A stretch of 64,000 bases of DNA from Epiperipatus broadwayi (taxonomy: Eukaryota > Onychophora > Udeonychophora > Euonychophora > Peripatidae). Shown piece by piece: positions 53,377-64,000 of this stretch. Where the stretch lies: the NCBI GenBank assembly GCA_028023455.1, contig JAQFVV010001015.1, positions 62,001 through 126,000 on the forward strand, read 5' to 3'. The first letter of the stretch is position 1; each line of letters starts with the position of its first letter. Made by a program: the position numbers and the translations under genes. The notes under the pieces were generated by a model. The model saw nothing but the letters and a program-made list of their open reading frames with translations. It ran no database searches and was not told where the DNA came from.

Positions 53377-54116
53377 CCAAATCTATAAACACAAGCAAGT
53401 AAAAATCTCAAAAATCAAAGAAAGAAATCATTAATGTTAATTTTTTTTATTATTGTTTATTAATCCAGCATACAATTCTATCAATGTCCAAATGACATCA
53501 ACAATGAAAATGAAAAGTGTGATCTTGAAACTCACACATCTACAGTGAAAGATAAAACAATATAGAACATTGCTCTTTTTAAGAAGAAAAGAAAAGGAAG
53601 GGGAGTAAATTACATTTTTAAAAAAAAATAATTTTTAAATTTTTAAAATTAAATTAGTTATCATTTTAACTATCTTCAATAGTAGAGCTTATAAGCCACT
53701 ACAATTACAACTTGAAAAAATCGATTAATGAACCCACTACCAAAGTCCTTAAAGCTTATATTTTAATCTGAGTTATAACTAGAAAACAGCAAATCATGCA
53801 TGAGTTAGGAAGTGAGAAACATTGTGGAGAAGGAGCTGCCCATCATGCAAACATGATTTCAGATATGATTATCATTTCAAATTAACATCATGATGACCAT
53901 AATAGTAAAAAAGATCCACAATGTGCTACAATCAAGCAAAGAAAGTATCTCAGCATGAAAAAGATAGTTGTAAAAGAGTCTGAGTCACCAACATGAAGAT
54001 CCTGATGGTGACTGAAGATTATCTGATGAACTACCATCCAGTGCATACAAAGGAACTTTCCTAAAGGCAAAGATACTTGCATGTTTTACAATGTGAACTA
54101 TAAAACTTTGAACTAT
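53375..54116. other. Unassigned sequence left of the hAT MITE
   Basis: Less AT-rich than average, with a 64-codon minus frame at 53888-54082 that matches no family I recognise. Confidence 0.35.
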
Positions 54117-54124
54117 GGCTAGAC

Positions 54125-54432
54125 CAGTGGTCCCCAACCTTTTTGCACTTAAGAGCACATTCTATAATACTCGCCAGGTGGCGGGCACCCTTTATTTTTT
54201 CAATGTAAATTTATATTGTTAAAATACACATAATGTACAAAAAAATATTTATTTCAAAAATAAAATTTTAACATTTTATTACAATATAATATAATAATTT
54301 ATAAGAAATTTTAAAAATTAAATTTATTTCTATCAGATAAATAATTTTTTATCATTTTCGGATAGTGGCGAGCACACATAAAGTGGTCTGTGGGCACCAT
54401 GGTGCCTGTGGGCATAGGGTTGGGGACCCCTG
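54125..54432. mobile_element. hAT-type MITE, 308 bp, perfect 8-bp target duplication
   Basis: The ends read CAGTGGTCCCCAACC on the left and the complement of CAGGGGTCCCCAACC on the right, one mismatch in 15. GGCTAGAC is duplicated exactly outside (54117-54124 and 54433-54440). A CAG-type terminus plus an 8-bp duplication defines hAT. The interior is AT-rich with subterminal GC islands (CGCCAGGTGGCGGGCACC and a CACCATGGTGCC palindrome) and has no transposase, so it depended on an autonomous relative. Confidence 0.95.
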
Positions 54433-54440
54433 GGCTAGAC

Positions 54441-55280
54441 TATGCTGGATTAACATCTCAAATTTTATTTTTATAATTTCTTTTATTGTTATTTTATTTG
54501 TTAAATTGTTTTTTTTTGAAACAGAGAATCAATCCATCCAACTGTCAATTATTCTTTTTTATATTTGGTATCTAGTTCTCTTAAAGTAATAAGTTCATTC
54601 ATCTTACAATCATGGATGCTTTTATACTAATATTATACAGTTTTACAATTCATGAGTTATCTGGTAATTATCTTTTTAGTCAACTATCTCTGTTTACCTT
54701 ATATTTTCTAATTTCAGATATCTTAATAAAATTATAGTATTTAAATTATACTTCATATTCAAAGTTTATACAAAAATATTGCACTATAAACTTATCAACA
54801 AAATTATTGTTGCTGAGGTAATGTTAAAAACAAAATAAAAACAATATAATTTACTTAAAATGAATAGTGAGATTACGAATTCTTTTTATATAATGTAATC
54901 CATTTTATACATTCATTCTTTATCTCTCACTTATATTTTCTGCTTGTCTATGATCCCAGGTATATGATCTTACTACTTTTAAGCTAATCTGTCAAAACTT
55001 AGAAAAACTATAAAATTCTTAAAATATTTAGTCAACTTTTGATGCCTACTTTATTTTGATTTACCAGAAAACTTCCTAGATAAGAAACTGATTTTATCCA
55101 AAATATTATATTATAATAGATGGATAGAGGTTTCCTTTATTTATGAAATGTCATATTTTGGCAGGTAATCATTTTTTTAATGATCTTACCCCAATCTCAC
55201 CCTGGCTTCCTACACTCATGTTTTGGAAGAAAATCCTCTCATCTCTTGCTAATAAAGTATATGGGTATTTTTATGCTTTC
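54441..55280. other. AT-rich sequence, nothing recognised
   Basis: No gene or element recognised. Confidence 0.45.
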
Positions 55281-55706
55281 AGAACTTACTTGATTCCATA
55301 TTCATAGCTTGTGATACTAATGGCTTTTTATTAGCAATAAATTATGCAAGTGTATGTAAATTATTTAACCAGTCCATTTCTTAGAAATCAAGAAGCAGGC
55401 ATCTCTTCTGTTGATGGCATTAGGATCATTCACAATAAAACATGTTTTTACTTTGCACTTGGCATCATTTTTCTCAGCGCACATGGTCTCAGTAGTAATG
55501 GGTTTGAATGGTTGCTCTGAGAGAAATGACACCAAGAACAATGTAAAAGAAGCATGGTTCATTGCAATTGATTCTAATGCTATCAACATAACAGATGCCT
55601 GATTTTTCATTTCTAAGAAATGAGCTGGTTAAATAATTTGCATACATTATTGCTAATAAAAAAACATTAGTAGCACAAGTCATGAACATGGGATCAAGTA
55701 AATTCC
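55281..55706. repeat. Large palindrome with ~195-base arms
   Basis: The left arm 55281-55477 and right arm 55516-55706 are inverted copies with roughly 80 percent identity by eye. Shared blocks are ACTTGAT.CCAT.TTCAT, TTTTTATTAGCAATAA, AAATTATTTAACCAG and CATTTCTTAGAAAT. A 38-base spacer lies between. Each arm, read outward-in, encodes a similar open peptide (pattern GI..VD.IRI..N..CF...LG.I.L). The unit may therefore once have been coding before it was duplicated in inverted orientation. No terminal duplication found. Confidence 0.8.
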
Positions 55707-57814
55707 GAATGTGCTAAGCTTGAATTTTTTTCAAAATATATAGTTTAACTGATGTGCATTTTGAGCACAGCATAAAAATTATGAAAGATTAATGAAGTAA
55801 ATTTAATTATTATATGAGTATTGTAAAGATTAATTCAATTCAACCATTCAATCAGTTCTTCAGGATGATATTTTTATATCCTATTCTGAAATTTCAACTC
55901 ATCTTTCCCTGTGTCTTCAGCATCTATTATCATACTACCTCTGGACTAATAATATAATCCAATCTTCCCATTAAATATTTTTCTATCCACATTTGAGTTC
56001 ATGTTACAAAACAAATAGTCTACCTTTATCCCCATCAATATGATACTTTTTAATATAACAAATGATATCATAATAATTTTTTTTATATTAACATTTACTC
56101 TTTTTTTATTCTCATAAAAACATTACATTTTATAACATATTTATTATTATTTTCATATAATCCTATAAATTTTTACTTATCACCACTAGTTTATTTCCCA
56201 TTCTCAAATATACTTTATGATAATAAATTTGAAATACTTCTACAACACATTTTACCACACTCAATTTTTTAAAAAAAAATGTATATTTAAAGTTAAAGTA
56301 CTATACCCCCACACATTTTTATGTCATAAGTCATGTATACCCTCTTCATATCTTTAAAAATACTTTTTTAAGCAAGAATAAAAAAAAATCTTTTAACCTT
56401 ATATATCAGATTTCACATAAAAATTATTTCCTTCTTGACTAGTTTAAACTTATATGTAAATAATCATGCCCTTGAAAAATACACCAATGAAAGAGTTTAA
56501 TAAATCTTCTCAGTATAACTTCACATTATTTTCCACATTACAAAACTTTAAAACATATTTAATTAATTCATCAATAAGTTTTCTTCAGTTATTTCTTTAC
56601 TTTCCTCTTACTTATTAATCTTGTAAAATTTAAGTACATATGAATAAATTCATTTAATATAGTATCATCTTTGTGATGGTCATCTACTATTAAAAAGTTA
56701 AACAGACTTTTTCGATTATCCTTCTCATTTTTATTATTCCTTTCTTATAATAATATAATAAGATTTTGCCTTCTATTAAGACATGAGAAATATTAATTCA
56801 TTTTTTATCTGTCTTTTTTCATTATTAAATATATGCTAAACATTTTCTTCTTCAAAATTTTTCAAGCTATTTATCGCACATCAATTGTTCAATTCAAACA
56901 GAGTATTAATTTTATTGAGACTTATCATTCTCAACTAAGTCATTATTTTTAACATCTGATAAAATACTTTTACAAGTTTTAAAAATTTATTTCTAGAGAT
57001 TTTAGACTTGTTTCGTATTTTTAATATATGACTAATAAGTTTATTTAATTTGACATAAATAAATGAATGTTTTCTTATGTGAATGCAGATATCTCTTCAT
57101 TGAGGAAATGTAGTTGTCTTTTCTTTCTTATGATTATCTCAAATAAGAAAAGAAACTTTGGTTTGTTTTTTAAACTTCTTTTAAATATCATTTTAGTTAT
57201 AAGTAAATGATCAGGATTGCAGTTATGTCATAATAAAAAACTGGTTTGAACTCACTCCATGACATTAACAATTGCTATAAAATATATTATATCCATAGTC
57301 AGCTTTTTAAATATTATTTTACCATTTAACACTTTAAATATTTTAAAAACATTTTATAACTTTACTGAGAAAAATATTGAAACAACTACATGTTTTATTT
57401 TTTTCATGAATCTGTACCTTTTATCATTTGCTTCTCTCTTTTTCTTAGAAACCCCAGGATAAAGTGTTGTCAGAAAACTACTTATTTAAATCTCATTGGT
57501 CAACATCCCAAATCAACAATTACAACTTTCAAATAAATATTTTTCTGTCTCTATTTAAAATAATTAAAATTAATAATATTTTACAAATGACATTAATTTA
57601 AACCCTTTCTTTAAGACTAAAATATTAAATATAATTATATTTTTAATATATGCTATTATTAATTGAATTTAAATATAAAGTTTAATATTAAAAGTATATA
57701 CTTAAAATATACTATTACAATAATTTTAAAATAAATTATTTTAAATTTAAACTTTTGATGCTATAATATACATTTTATTTTCCTTTCATGTCATAGATAA
57801 CCAATCAAAAGGTT

Positions 57815-57815
<1 letters not shown>
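55707..57815. other. AT-rich sequence, nothing recognised
   Basis: Short frames only; no motif, RNA gene or element boundary seen. Confidence 0.45.

Positions 57816-57816
<1 letters not shown>

Positions 57817-57862
<46 letters not shown>
57817..57862. repeat. (TA)n array
   Basis: Follows GGTTACAA, the same left flank as the TA arrays near 39980 and 53296. Confidence 0.9.
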
Positions 57863-57866
<4 letters not shown>

Positions 57867-59006
57867 CGGTCAGGGATTTAATGGAATAATTCAAGTCTTA
57901 CCATATTTTCCAAACAGGGTGCCGCCAGGCTATTTAAACCTGGAATATTTATATAGTAGGCAGATACGTAAGTTAAGATCGAATTTTTTACATATATAGT
58001 TTATTACGACCATCAGCCCCAGTCACTAGCTCTTGAAGCAACAGAGATAAGTTTTAATATAAAAAAAGTAAATAAAAGAAGCCACTGCTAGTAATAACAC
58101 ACACAAACATTTATTAAATATATATAAAATTTAGCATTATTATTTTAGTATAAATTTTACTTTAAAATTTAATTTACAATTTAACTTTTTATTTTAGAAG
58201 TTCACACAGATGAATTTAATATTTTATTTGAGTGTTGAGTATGAATAGACTACATAGATTGCATTTGAAATGAAAATATTCTATCCCTGATTTAACTTTA
58301 GGCCAAAAGTTCACAGTCAAACCAACGCCAATCTATCTGATATATCGATGTATTCAATGCAGCAGGAATATGACAGCACAATACCATACTGTCAGGAATG
58401 CACATCTGAACAGCATGGTTAGAGAGAAGAAATTGTTTCTCATCCAGTACAGAATGTTACATCTGTCTTGTGAGAAAAACAATAAAAAAACTCCATAGGA
58501 AGGTATTGCGGTTCTTTTTGCTGTCTTACTATCCCATTCCATAGGCTAAAGGGGTGATCCAAGAAGCAGAGAATACATCTGCTTCCGATAGTCAGTATAA
58601 AATGGGACTTATTTTGCCCAAGTGCGGTGTATAATGTGATCCTGCACATAGTAGATCTTCATACTACATTTACTAATTAGACCAATATATCCAATCGATT
58701 AACCCAATTTAACTATGAAACAAATCACCTAAGATTTACTCTCCCTTAAACTAACATAATTTTACAAGTCTATGCAGCCCTTCTTGCCAACTTAAATGTA
58801 ACATGATTTAATTAAAAGTTTACTTAATAGAAAAAAAAAAACAACAAAAAAAAATCATAATAAAAACTTAAAAGAATGAAAAAAATAAATTAATGGAAAT
58901 GATTTAAAAAAATAATACATTCAATAAAAATCATTAATAAATAATTTAGTCAGATAGGAAATTAGAGTTCTTATTGTTTTCAAATACTGGAAAGTTTTAG
59001 AATTAA
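57863..59006. other. Unassigned sequence including a more complex 58.29-58.67 kb patch
   Basis: 58290-58670 has higher GC and overlapping minus frames (58354-58542, 58440-58649) whose translation has Cys, Trp and His in ordinary proportions. It also contains TATAAAA at about 58598. I do not recognise a family; it could be a decayed element ORF. Confidence 0.3.
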
Positions 59007-59090
59007 TGTTCGTTATATATATATGGTTCTTACGGTTTTAAAAATTTATGTTCGTTATATATATATGGTTCTTACGGTTTTAAAAAGTTT
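59007..59090. repeat. Tandem duplication, 42 bp x 2
   Basis: TGTTCGTTATATATATATGG...TTACGGTTTTAAAAA occurs twice with period 42, nearly identical. Confidence 0.85.
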
Positions 59091-60958
59091 ATCTTTAACA
59101 GTTGCTTGCCATTTGGGATTCAATGTTAATTGTCCCGATGTCATGGGGAGACTAGTATGCTGTTGACCATTTTATTGATTCACCCAGAGATCTTTTACTT
59201 TAGCTGGTATTTTATTTCCAGGCCCTGATAGCCTGTAGTCTGCAATATGGAAAAATGATGTCATTTCTTTTTTTTAAGAAAAACTGAAGGGATTAAGGAG
59301 TCCATCTTTTCAATCTCTTCTTCTTCAACTCTCTCTGCACTAACACATATAGTACACCTCTAATATTTTATTTGCATTTTTTCTTGTTATATTAATTTTA
59401 CAAATTAACTCAACCATACATCATCATGATGATGATCCTTTTGTTGAGGTGCATATCCTGAGGGATTTCTTTCATTGTCCATTCTGTTCCTATTGTTTTT
59501 GCTTTCCTATCTGACATTTACTTATAAATTTTGAGATGCCCAAGTTCTAGTTTATTTTTAATTAAATTATATACATTTTTAAAGATATATTTTTATCTTT
59601 AAATCTTTTAAGTTTTTTTTTTCTGAAAATTTAGTTTTAAAATACTTTTTTTTCTTTAATAAAAGTTTTATTTTAATAATTTTTCATCTGTGCGATTTTA
59701 TATATATATAAAGTTTAAATGACTTTAATTTTCAATTTTTAATTCTTAAAAAAGTTTTTATCTGCGAACTTTTATTTTTAATTTTATTTATTAGAATGTG
59801 ACGGCATGTGTGCATCAAACTGAAGTAGATAATTAGTATCACCGTTGTAAGCAGCACAGAAATTTTGGCAGTTGTAGATTTAAATGTAACAGTTTTATTT
59901 TGATAAATACTAAACAATTGTTCAAGACATACATAATAAAATGTAACCTAGGTCAATTGAAGAGTATTGGTTCAGCACAAAGTTATTTGTTTTTATCAGA
60001 TGACTTTATTCATTTATTTTAAGAATATGATAGAATGTTTGTTTTAAATATATTTAAAATACACACACACATTATATATATATATAGTATAATTTTAGAC
60101 TTTCCCAATATACACAATTATATAATAGTAAATTTTAGCTCAAGTTGAGCAGTGATAATATTTAGTTAAAAGTGATTATCCAAACTCTGTAATGATGTTG
60201 ATTTATAATCTACCACTCAATGTTAAACTAAGAATAAGTCCTCCAAAAAGTAATTTTAATTTGTTTTTCTAGTTTCAATAAATAAAAAAAATAAAACTCA
60301 AAGGTGCCAAATCTTTCAAATAAAATGTTTTACCTCTGAAAAACTTATTAATTCCCAACTATCATCATTAATAAATTACTACCATCATCTTTGCATATCT
60401 CCCCAATGGATTGCATGAGTTCTCAGAGTTGGGGATATTAATAGAATAAATAATGTAAATAGCATAATGTTTAGTTTGAATTTGATAAGCCAACAAAAAC
60501 TAAATATATTAAGAAAAAACAATGTATTAAAAATAAATATATAAAAGTTTTATTTATCTATTTGCAATTTTTACTATTTAGACAAAATATTAAAGATAAT
60601 AATGAGATATTTTAAATTTAAGGTCTTAGAATAATTGTATTAATAAAATCTCACTACATAAAAAATTAAAAAAGTTGGAAACCATGATTTTTGGCATATA
60701 TTGTTCACTACATTTATAAATGTGTCCCCATTAATTCCTCCAAAGTTACTAGTTATCCTTCAAGTGCACAGGTGATGTTAGATGGTGTATTGAGTGGTAT
60801 TGGTGATTATAGTCTTTAGTTATGATAGACTTTGTGTTTAGTCCATTTCTTTCTTCACAGCTAGATTAAAGCAGACAATAGCTGGTTTTAGAAAATGTCA
60901 GTGTGAATCTCTGGATCCAATTGCAACTCTGGATGCTTTGATGTGTCATTATTGGTTT

Positions 60959-60960
<2 letters not shown>
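59091..60960. other. AT-rich sequence, nothing firmly recognised
   Basis: No RNA gene. A 30-residue stretch near 60865-60955 (KQTIAGFRKCQ..SLDPIATLDALM) faintly recalls the finger region of a LINE RT, but it is too short and isolated to call. Confidence 0.35.

Positions 60961-60963
<3 letters not shown>

Positions 60964-61002
<39 letters not shown>
60964..61002. repeat. (TA)n array
   Basis: About 38 bases of TA just left of the retrozyme relative. Confidence 0.95.
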
Positions 61003-61006
<4 letters not shown>

Positions 61007-61079
61007 GAGCGTACTAATAACTCTAAACAAGCTTTTTTTTATTTATGATAAATGCTACTACAAGAGAAGGCATTCAAAT

Positions 61080-61330
61080 CATTTTTATCTTGGATTGTCC
61101 CCATCCCCAGACCAGTTTCGACCTATGGGTCTTTTCAGTGAGGAGTTGGGACATTAGATCTAAAAAACCAACTCAAGCAAAGCATTTATCTAAAAGATAA
61201 TTGTTAGAAGAAGATCTGAAACTTTTAGACATCTACATGTCTTTAAAGTCAGCTCTCCAACTGAAAAAATCATATGGGCCTGAACTTAATTCAAATACTC
61301 CATATATTAGTAGGCTTAGCTCTTTAATTT
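61080..61330 (-). mobile_element. Diverged single relative of the retrozyme monomer
   Basis: Blocks shared in order with the array at 9.1-10.8 kb: TCAGTGA, TTAGATCTAA, TTTTAGACATctaCATGTCTTTAAA (array: TTTAGACATGTAATGTCTTCAAA), and ATATGGGCCTGA.CTTA.TTCA (array: ATATGGGTCTGATCTCAGTTCA). It is a single incomplete copy, not an array. It keeps a hammerhead at the homologous place, so the two loci belong to one old superfamily. Confidence 0.65.
61104..61144 (-). ncRNA. Hammerhead motif with a mutated core
   Basis: Minus strand: stem I UCCUCA/UGGGGA (six pairs including one G-U), core CUGAAAA, stem II GACC-CAUA-GGUC (four perfect pairs), core GAAA, short stem III ACUGGU, cleavage C, predicted between 61109 and 61110. 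Every stem differs in sequence from the 9-10 kb hammerheads yet still pairs. Core G8 has become A, which should abolish catalysis. Confidence 0.75.
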
Positions 61331-62342
61331 AGCTAAAGCATGTATTAGATGGTCTTTTTCTGGCAAATGTTATAAATGCTGTGCTAGAATTTAGTTCTGA
61401 AAATACTTTTAATGGCAGCAAGATACTGCAATCCAAACTACAGTGGACAACTACTTTAATCAATGATTTTTATTTTCTGCTTGGCTTTCATTACAATACT
61501 GCTTCTTGAGTTAAGATTTATGATAGACTAGAGTAGGTTGCTCTAGTTTCTTGTTTCTGATCTATTTGTATTTTATCTGATGTTGTTCATACTTATTGCT
61601 TTACTCAGGATGTTTTTCAAATGAAACATTTATTTTTAACATCTGTTTCTTTACAATATGTTTTTTTGATAAACATTTTCTTCATTTCTTTTACAACATG
61701 TTGTGGAAACAAATAATTTTACAGATATTTTTTGATTACATCATCATTTTATAATTAGTGAACAAAAAGATAATTTATTTTTCTTTGGTTGTTAGTAGAT
61801 AAAAAGATTACTGATTTGATAACTTACTTATTTTTATTAACCCATCATTTTAGGGAATATATTTAGATTAGCAATTTAATTTATTTTAAGAATTGGCAAG
61901 TTGCTTATTCAAAAATCCATTTAAAAAGTAGATCAAAAAGTTCACAAAATTCTTTAATTTTTATAAGGTATACATTTCAAATTCTTGCATGCATGAAAAC
62001 CATTTTTTTTCTTTTAGCTTATTGACTGGTGAGACCTCCATATTGAATTTTTAAAAATCTGACTTGAGACACAACTTTCACAATAACTTCAGTTTTAATA
62101 ATGTTAGAGCAAAAAACATTACATTGATAGAAACTAGAAAAACCAAGGAAAACAATAAGGCTAAGACAAATACTGATTACAATTGAAAAATAAGGCAAAA
62201 AATTTCAACATCTGACATAATTATTACTTTATTGTTTGTTCATAATTTCTAATTTATCATTAACTAAGTTTAAATTACATATTCATTGATAATTTATTTG
62301 CACTCTTCAGGAAATTATCTTTCAAACAATATACATAGATCG

Positions 62343-62345
<3 letters not shown>
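61331..62345. other. Unassigned AT-rich sequence
   Basis: Somewhat T-rich with coding-like stretches broken by stops (about 61430-61760). No motif could be assigned. Confidence 0.35.

Positions 62346-62401
<56 letters not shown>
62346..62401. repeat. (TA)n array
   Basis: About 55 bases of TA ending at the edge of dispersed repeat copy B. Confidence 0.95.
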
Positions 62402-62403
<2 letters not shown>

Positions 62404-63380
62404 ACCCTCACTTCCAGAAATGTAATATAACTTCAAATATGACTAGCTCAATTAAATTGTTATGCTCGACTAAAATATGTATAACTATTATTAATATATT
62501 TTTATAATACTATATCTTATCAGATTTAGTACAACTAACAGAAAATTAATATAGTTCAATATCATGCACTAACTAAATAAGTATTTATTAAATCATGAGA
62601 CTATGAAGTGAAGTTACAAGTGGTAATATGAATTTACATTGAGCCTATGTCTTCTAAGACATTATCTCAATGGCATAAGAATACTATTACCTCTTTATTA
62701 TTTCACTAATACATGTATAGCATTCCTATGTCTTTTATAAAAAATTAACTAACTTCAATAATAGTAATAAATAAATCTCAATCTTTTATCAAAGAAATAT
62801 AACTAAATAATCTCAGGTTCTTTTAATTATCTTAAAGTAATAATACTTCTTGCAGATAGGCATGATAAGGGATTTAATATCAGACCTAATTACACCTAAC
62901 CTATAATAATAATAAATAACTAAATAACAATCTCCAGTGTATAAGTTAACCTCATTTATTTTATTATACTACTAATCATTAAGAAAACAAGTAAATCATC
63001 TACATGTCTTTTATCTTCATATAGTATCTAAATTAAGAATATAATAAAATCTTATAATTTAATAATATGTGGCAATAAATAATATTATACTCTTATATTG
63101 TGCATTATAATTATTTTGTGACCATTATAACATAATATGCTAATGTTAATGAATTTCTATAAATTATATGAAGAAAATACTGTATTTCTTTTTAAAAATA
63201 ATAATAATAATTTAATTCATATTGTGCAAATATTATGTTTTATTCAAATTATCTGTTGTCAAATGCTGTGGTGCAAAATAATGAATTCGACACACTTTTA
63301 AAACAACTTAAACAAATTTATTTACATCAACTTTAATAAACAACTTATATACATTATTTACATTATAAGTGGAAAATCAA
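62402..63380 (-). repeat. Dispersed ~1-kb repeat, copy B (inverted relative to 28.4-29.4 kb)
   Basis: Starts TGTACCCTCACTTCCAG next to the TA array and runs through the complement of every block listed for copy A, including CAATGGCATAAGAATACT and CTCAGGTTCTTTTAATTATCT. The left end in both copies is the same sequence adjoining (TA)n. Right limit approximate. Confidence 0.8.
62637..62672. repeat. 36-base hairpin in the dispersed repeat, copy B
   Basis: Outer stem CATTGAG/CTCAATG (7 pairs), 3x3 internal loop, inner stem ATGTCTT/AAGACAT (7 pairs counting the loop-closing one). Same position and length as 29159-29194. Confidence 0.75.
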
Positions 63381-64000
63381 GAAAATAAAAAATAAGAAAA
63401 ATAATAATAATACAAGATTCTTACATTGTTGTTATTTCTATAATCCAAAATAAATAATCCATACATTTCTTAAATGTTTTATTAGTAACATGTAATTGAG
63501 TCTATGAACTTATATTTTACTAGATATCATTTATAATCACTTAGTACAATAGAAGGCTTTTATGTGAAATATCACTTATGTAGCACATGTAAAATAAACA
63601 AACTTTAATAATTAAAATGCTACTCCATTTAAGTATTCTAGCTATTTCTATTATAATGTAACTATTATGTATTACATGTATTATTAGCATTAACTAAAGA
63701 TCAACTAATGTATAAATTGATATAACTTTACAATATTATGTAACTTTTATTGATTACATAATTATTTACTTCATTCTGATGTAATTTCATAATATATGTC
63801 TTACCAAAATATGCAATACATATATGTTCTTTTCTTAAAATAATATTTTAAAATTATTCAACAATTTTGTGAAGACAAAATTTTTATTTATAAATTACCA
63901 ATTTTATAAAGTTATTATATTAAAATAAAATTCTATGATTCTTTTCCATTTAAACTATTATTCTTCTCTACTTGTTATTCCTATTCCCTCTTAATAAAAT
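63381..64000. other. AT-rich sequence, nothing recognised
   Basis: No gene or element recognised up to the window end. Confidence 0.45.

Noticed and set aside
60865-60955. Possible LINE RT finger fragment (QTIAGFRKCQ...LDPIATLDALM)
   Set aside because: About 30 residues with no neighbouring RT motifs; not enough to call.

Overview
The window is very AT-rich eukaryotic DNA, by eye about three quarters A+T or more. It has no bacterial-style operons. I found no host protein-coding exon that I can defend. What I can recognise is almost all mobile DNA of animal type: RTE-clade LINEs with an APE endonuclease, Penelope-like elements (PLEs) with a GIY-YIG domain, tRNA-derived SINEs, a hAT-type MITE, another transposon with terminal inverted repeats, fold-back elements, many (TA)n arrays and two very long trinucleotide arrays. 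This suggests an intergenic or intronic stretch of an AT-rich invertebrate genome. The phylum cannot be read from this window.

Layout. 0-5 kb: mostly unassigned AT-rich DNA with two fold-backs and one small CpG-bearing patch near 3.3-3.6 kb. 5.07-8.26 kb: a minus-strand RTE LINE of 2.9 kb with a 10-bp target-site duplication, inserted between the arms of an older fold-back. 9.1-10.8 kb: a tandem and inverted array of ~398-bp monomers. Each complete monomer carries a hammerhead ribozyme motif at the same place. This is the architecture of metazoan retrozymes and I consider it the main discovery here. 10.97-13.93 kb: two Penelope-like pseudogenes, head to head. One is interrupted by a SINE and by an uninterrupted (ATT)~71 array. 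16.5-18.1 kb: a 1.6-kb TIR transposon with a perfect 8-bp target duplication. 18.18-19.6 kb: a compound trinucleotide array abutting a 5'-truncated LINE reverse-transcriptase pseudogene. 20.5-23.46 kb: a second copy of the RTE element, on the plus strand. 23.5-40 kb: mainly AT-rich unassigned DNA with (TA)n cores of inverted repeats, plus one copy of a ~1-kb dispersed repeat (28.4-29.4 kb) whose second copy lies inverted at 62.4-63.4 kb. 40.05-45.2 kb: a ~1.5-kb direct duplication flanking a degenerate Lys/Asn-rich reading frame. 46.2 kb: a second SINE. 47.5 kb: a fold-back with a hammerhead-like centre. 54.1 kb: a hAT MITE. 55.3-55.7 kb: a large palindrome. 61.1 kb: a diverged relative of the retrozyme monomer with its own hammerhead.

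How the parts may work together (inference). The RTE copies would have supplied LINE machinery. The PLEs are the family proposed to mobilise hammerhead-bearing circular RNAs, and they lie directly beside the retrozyme array. All protein-coding elements seen here are broken by stops, frameshifts or deletions, so none looks autonomously active in this window.
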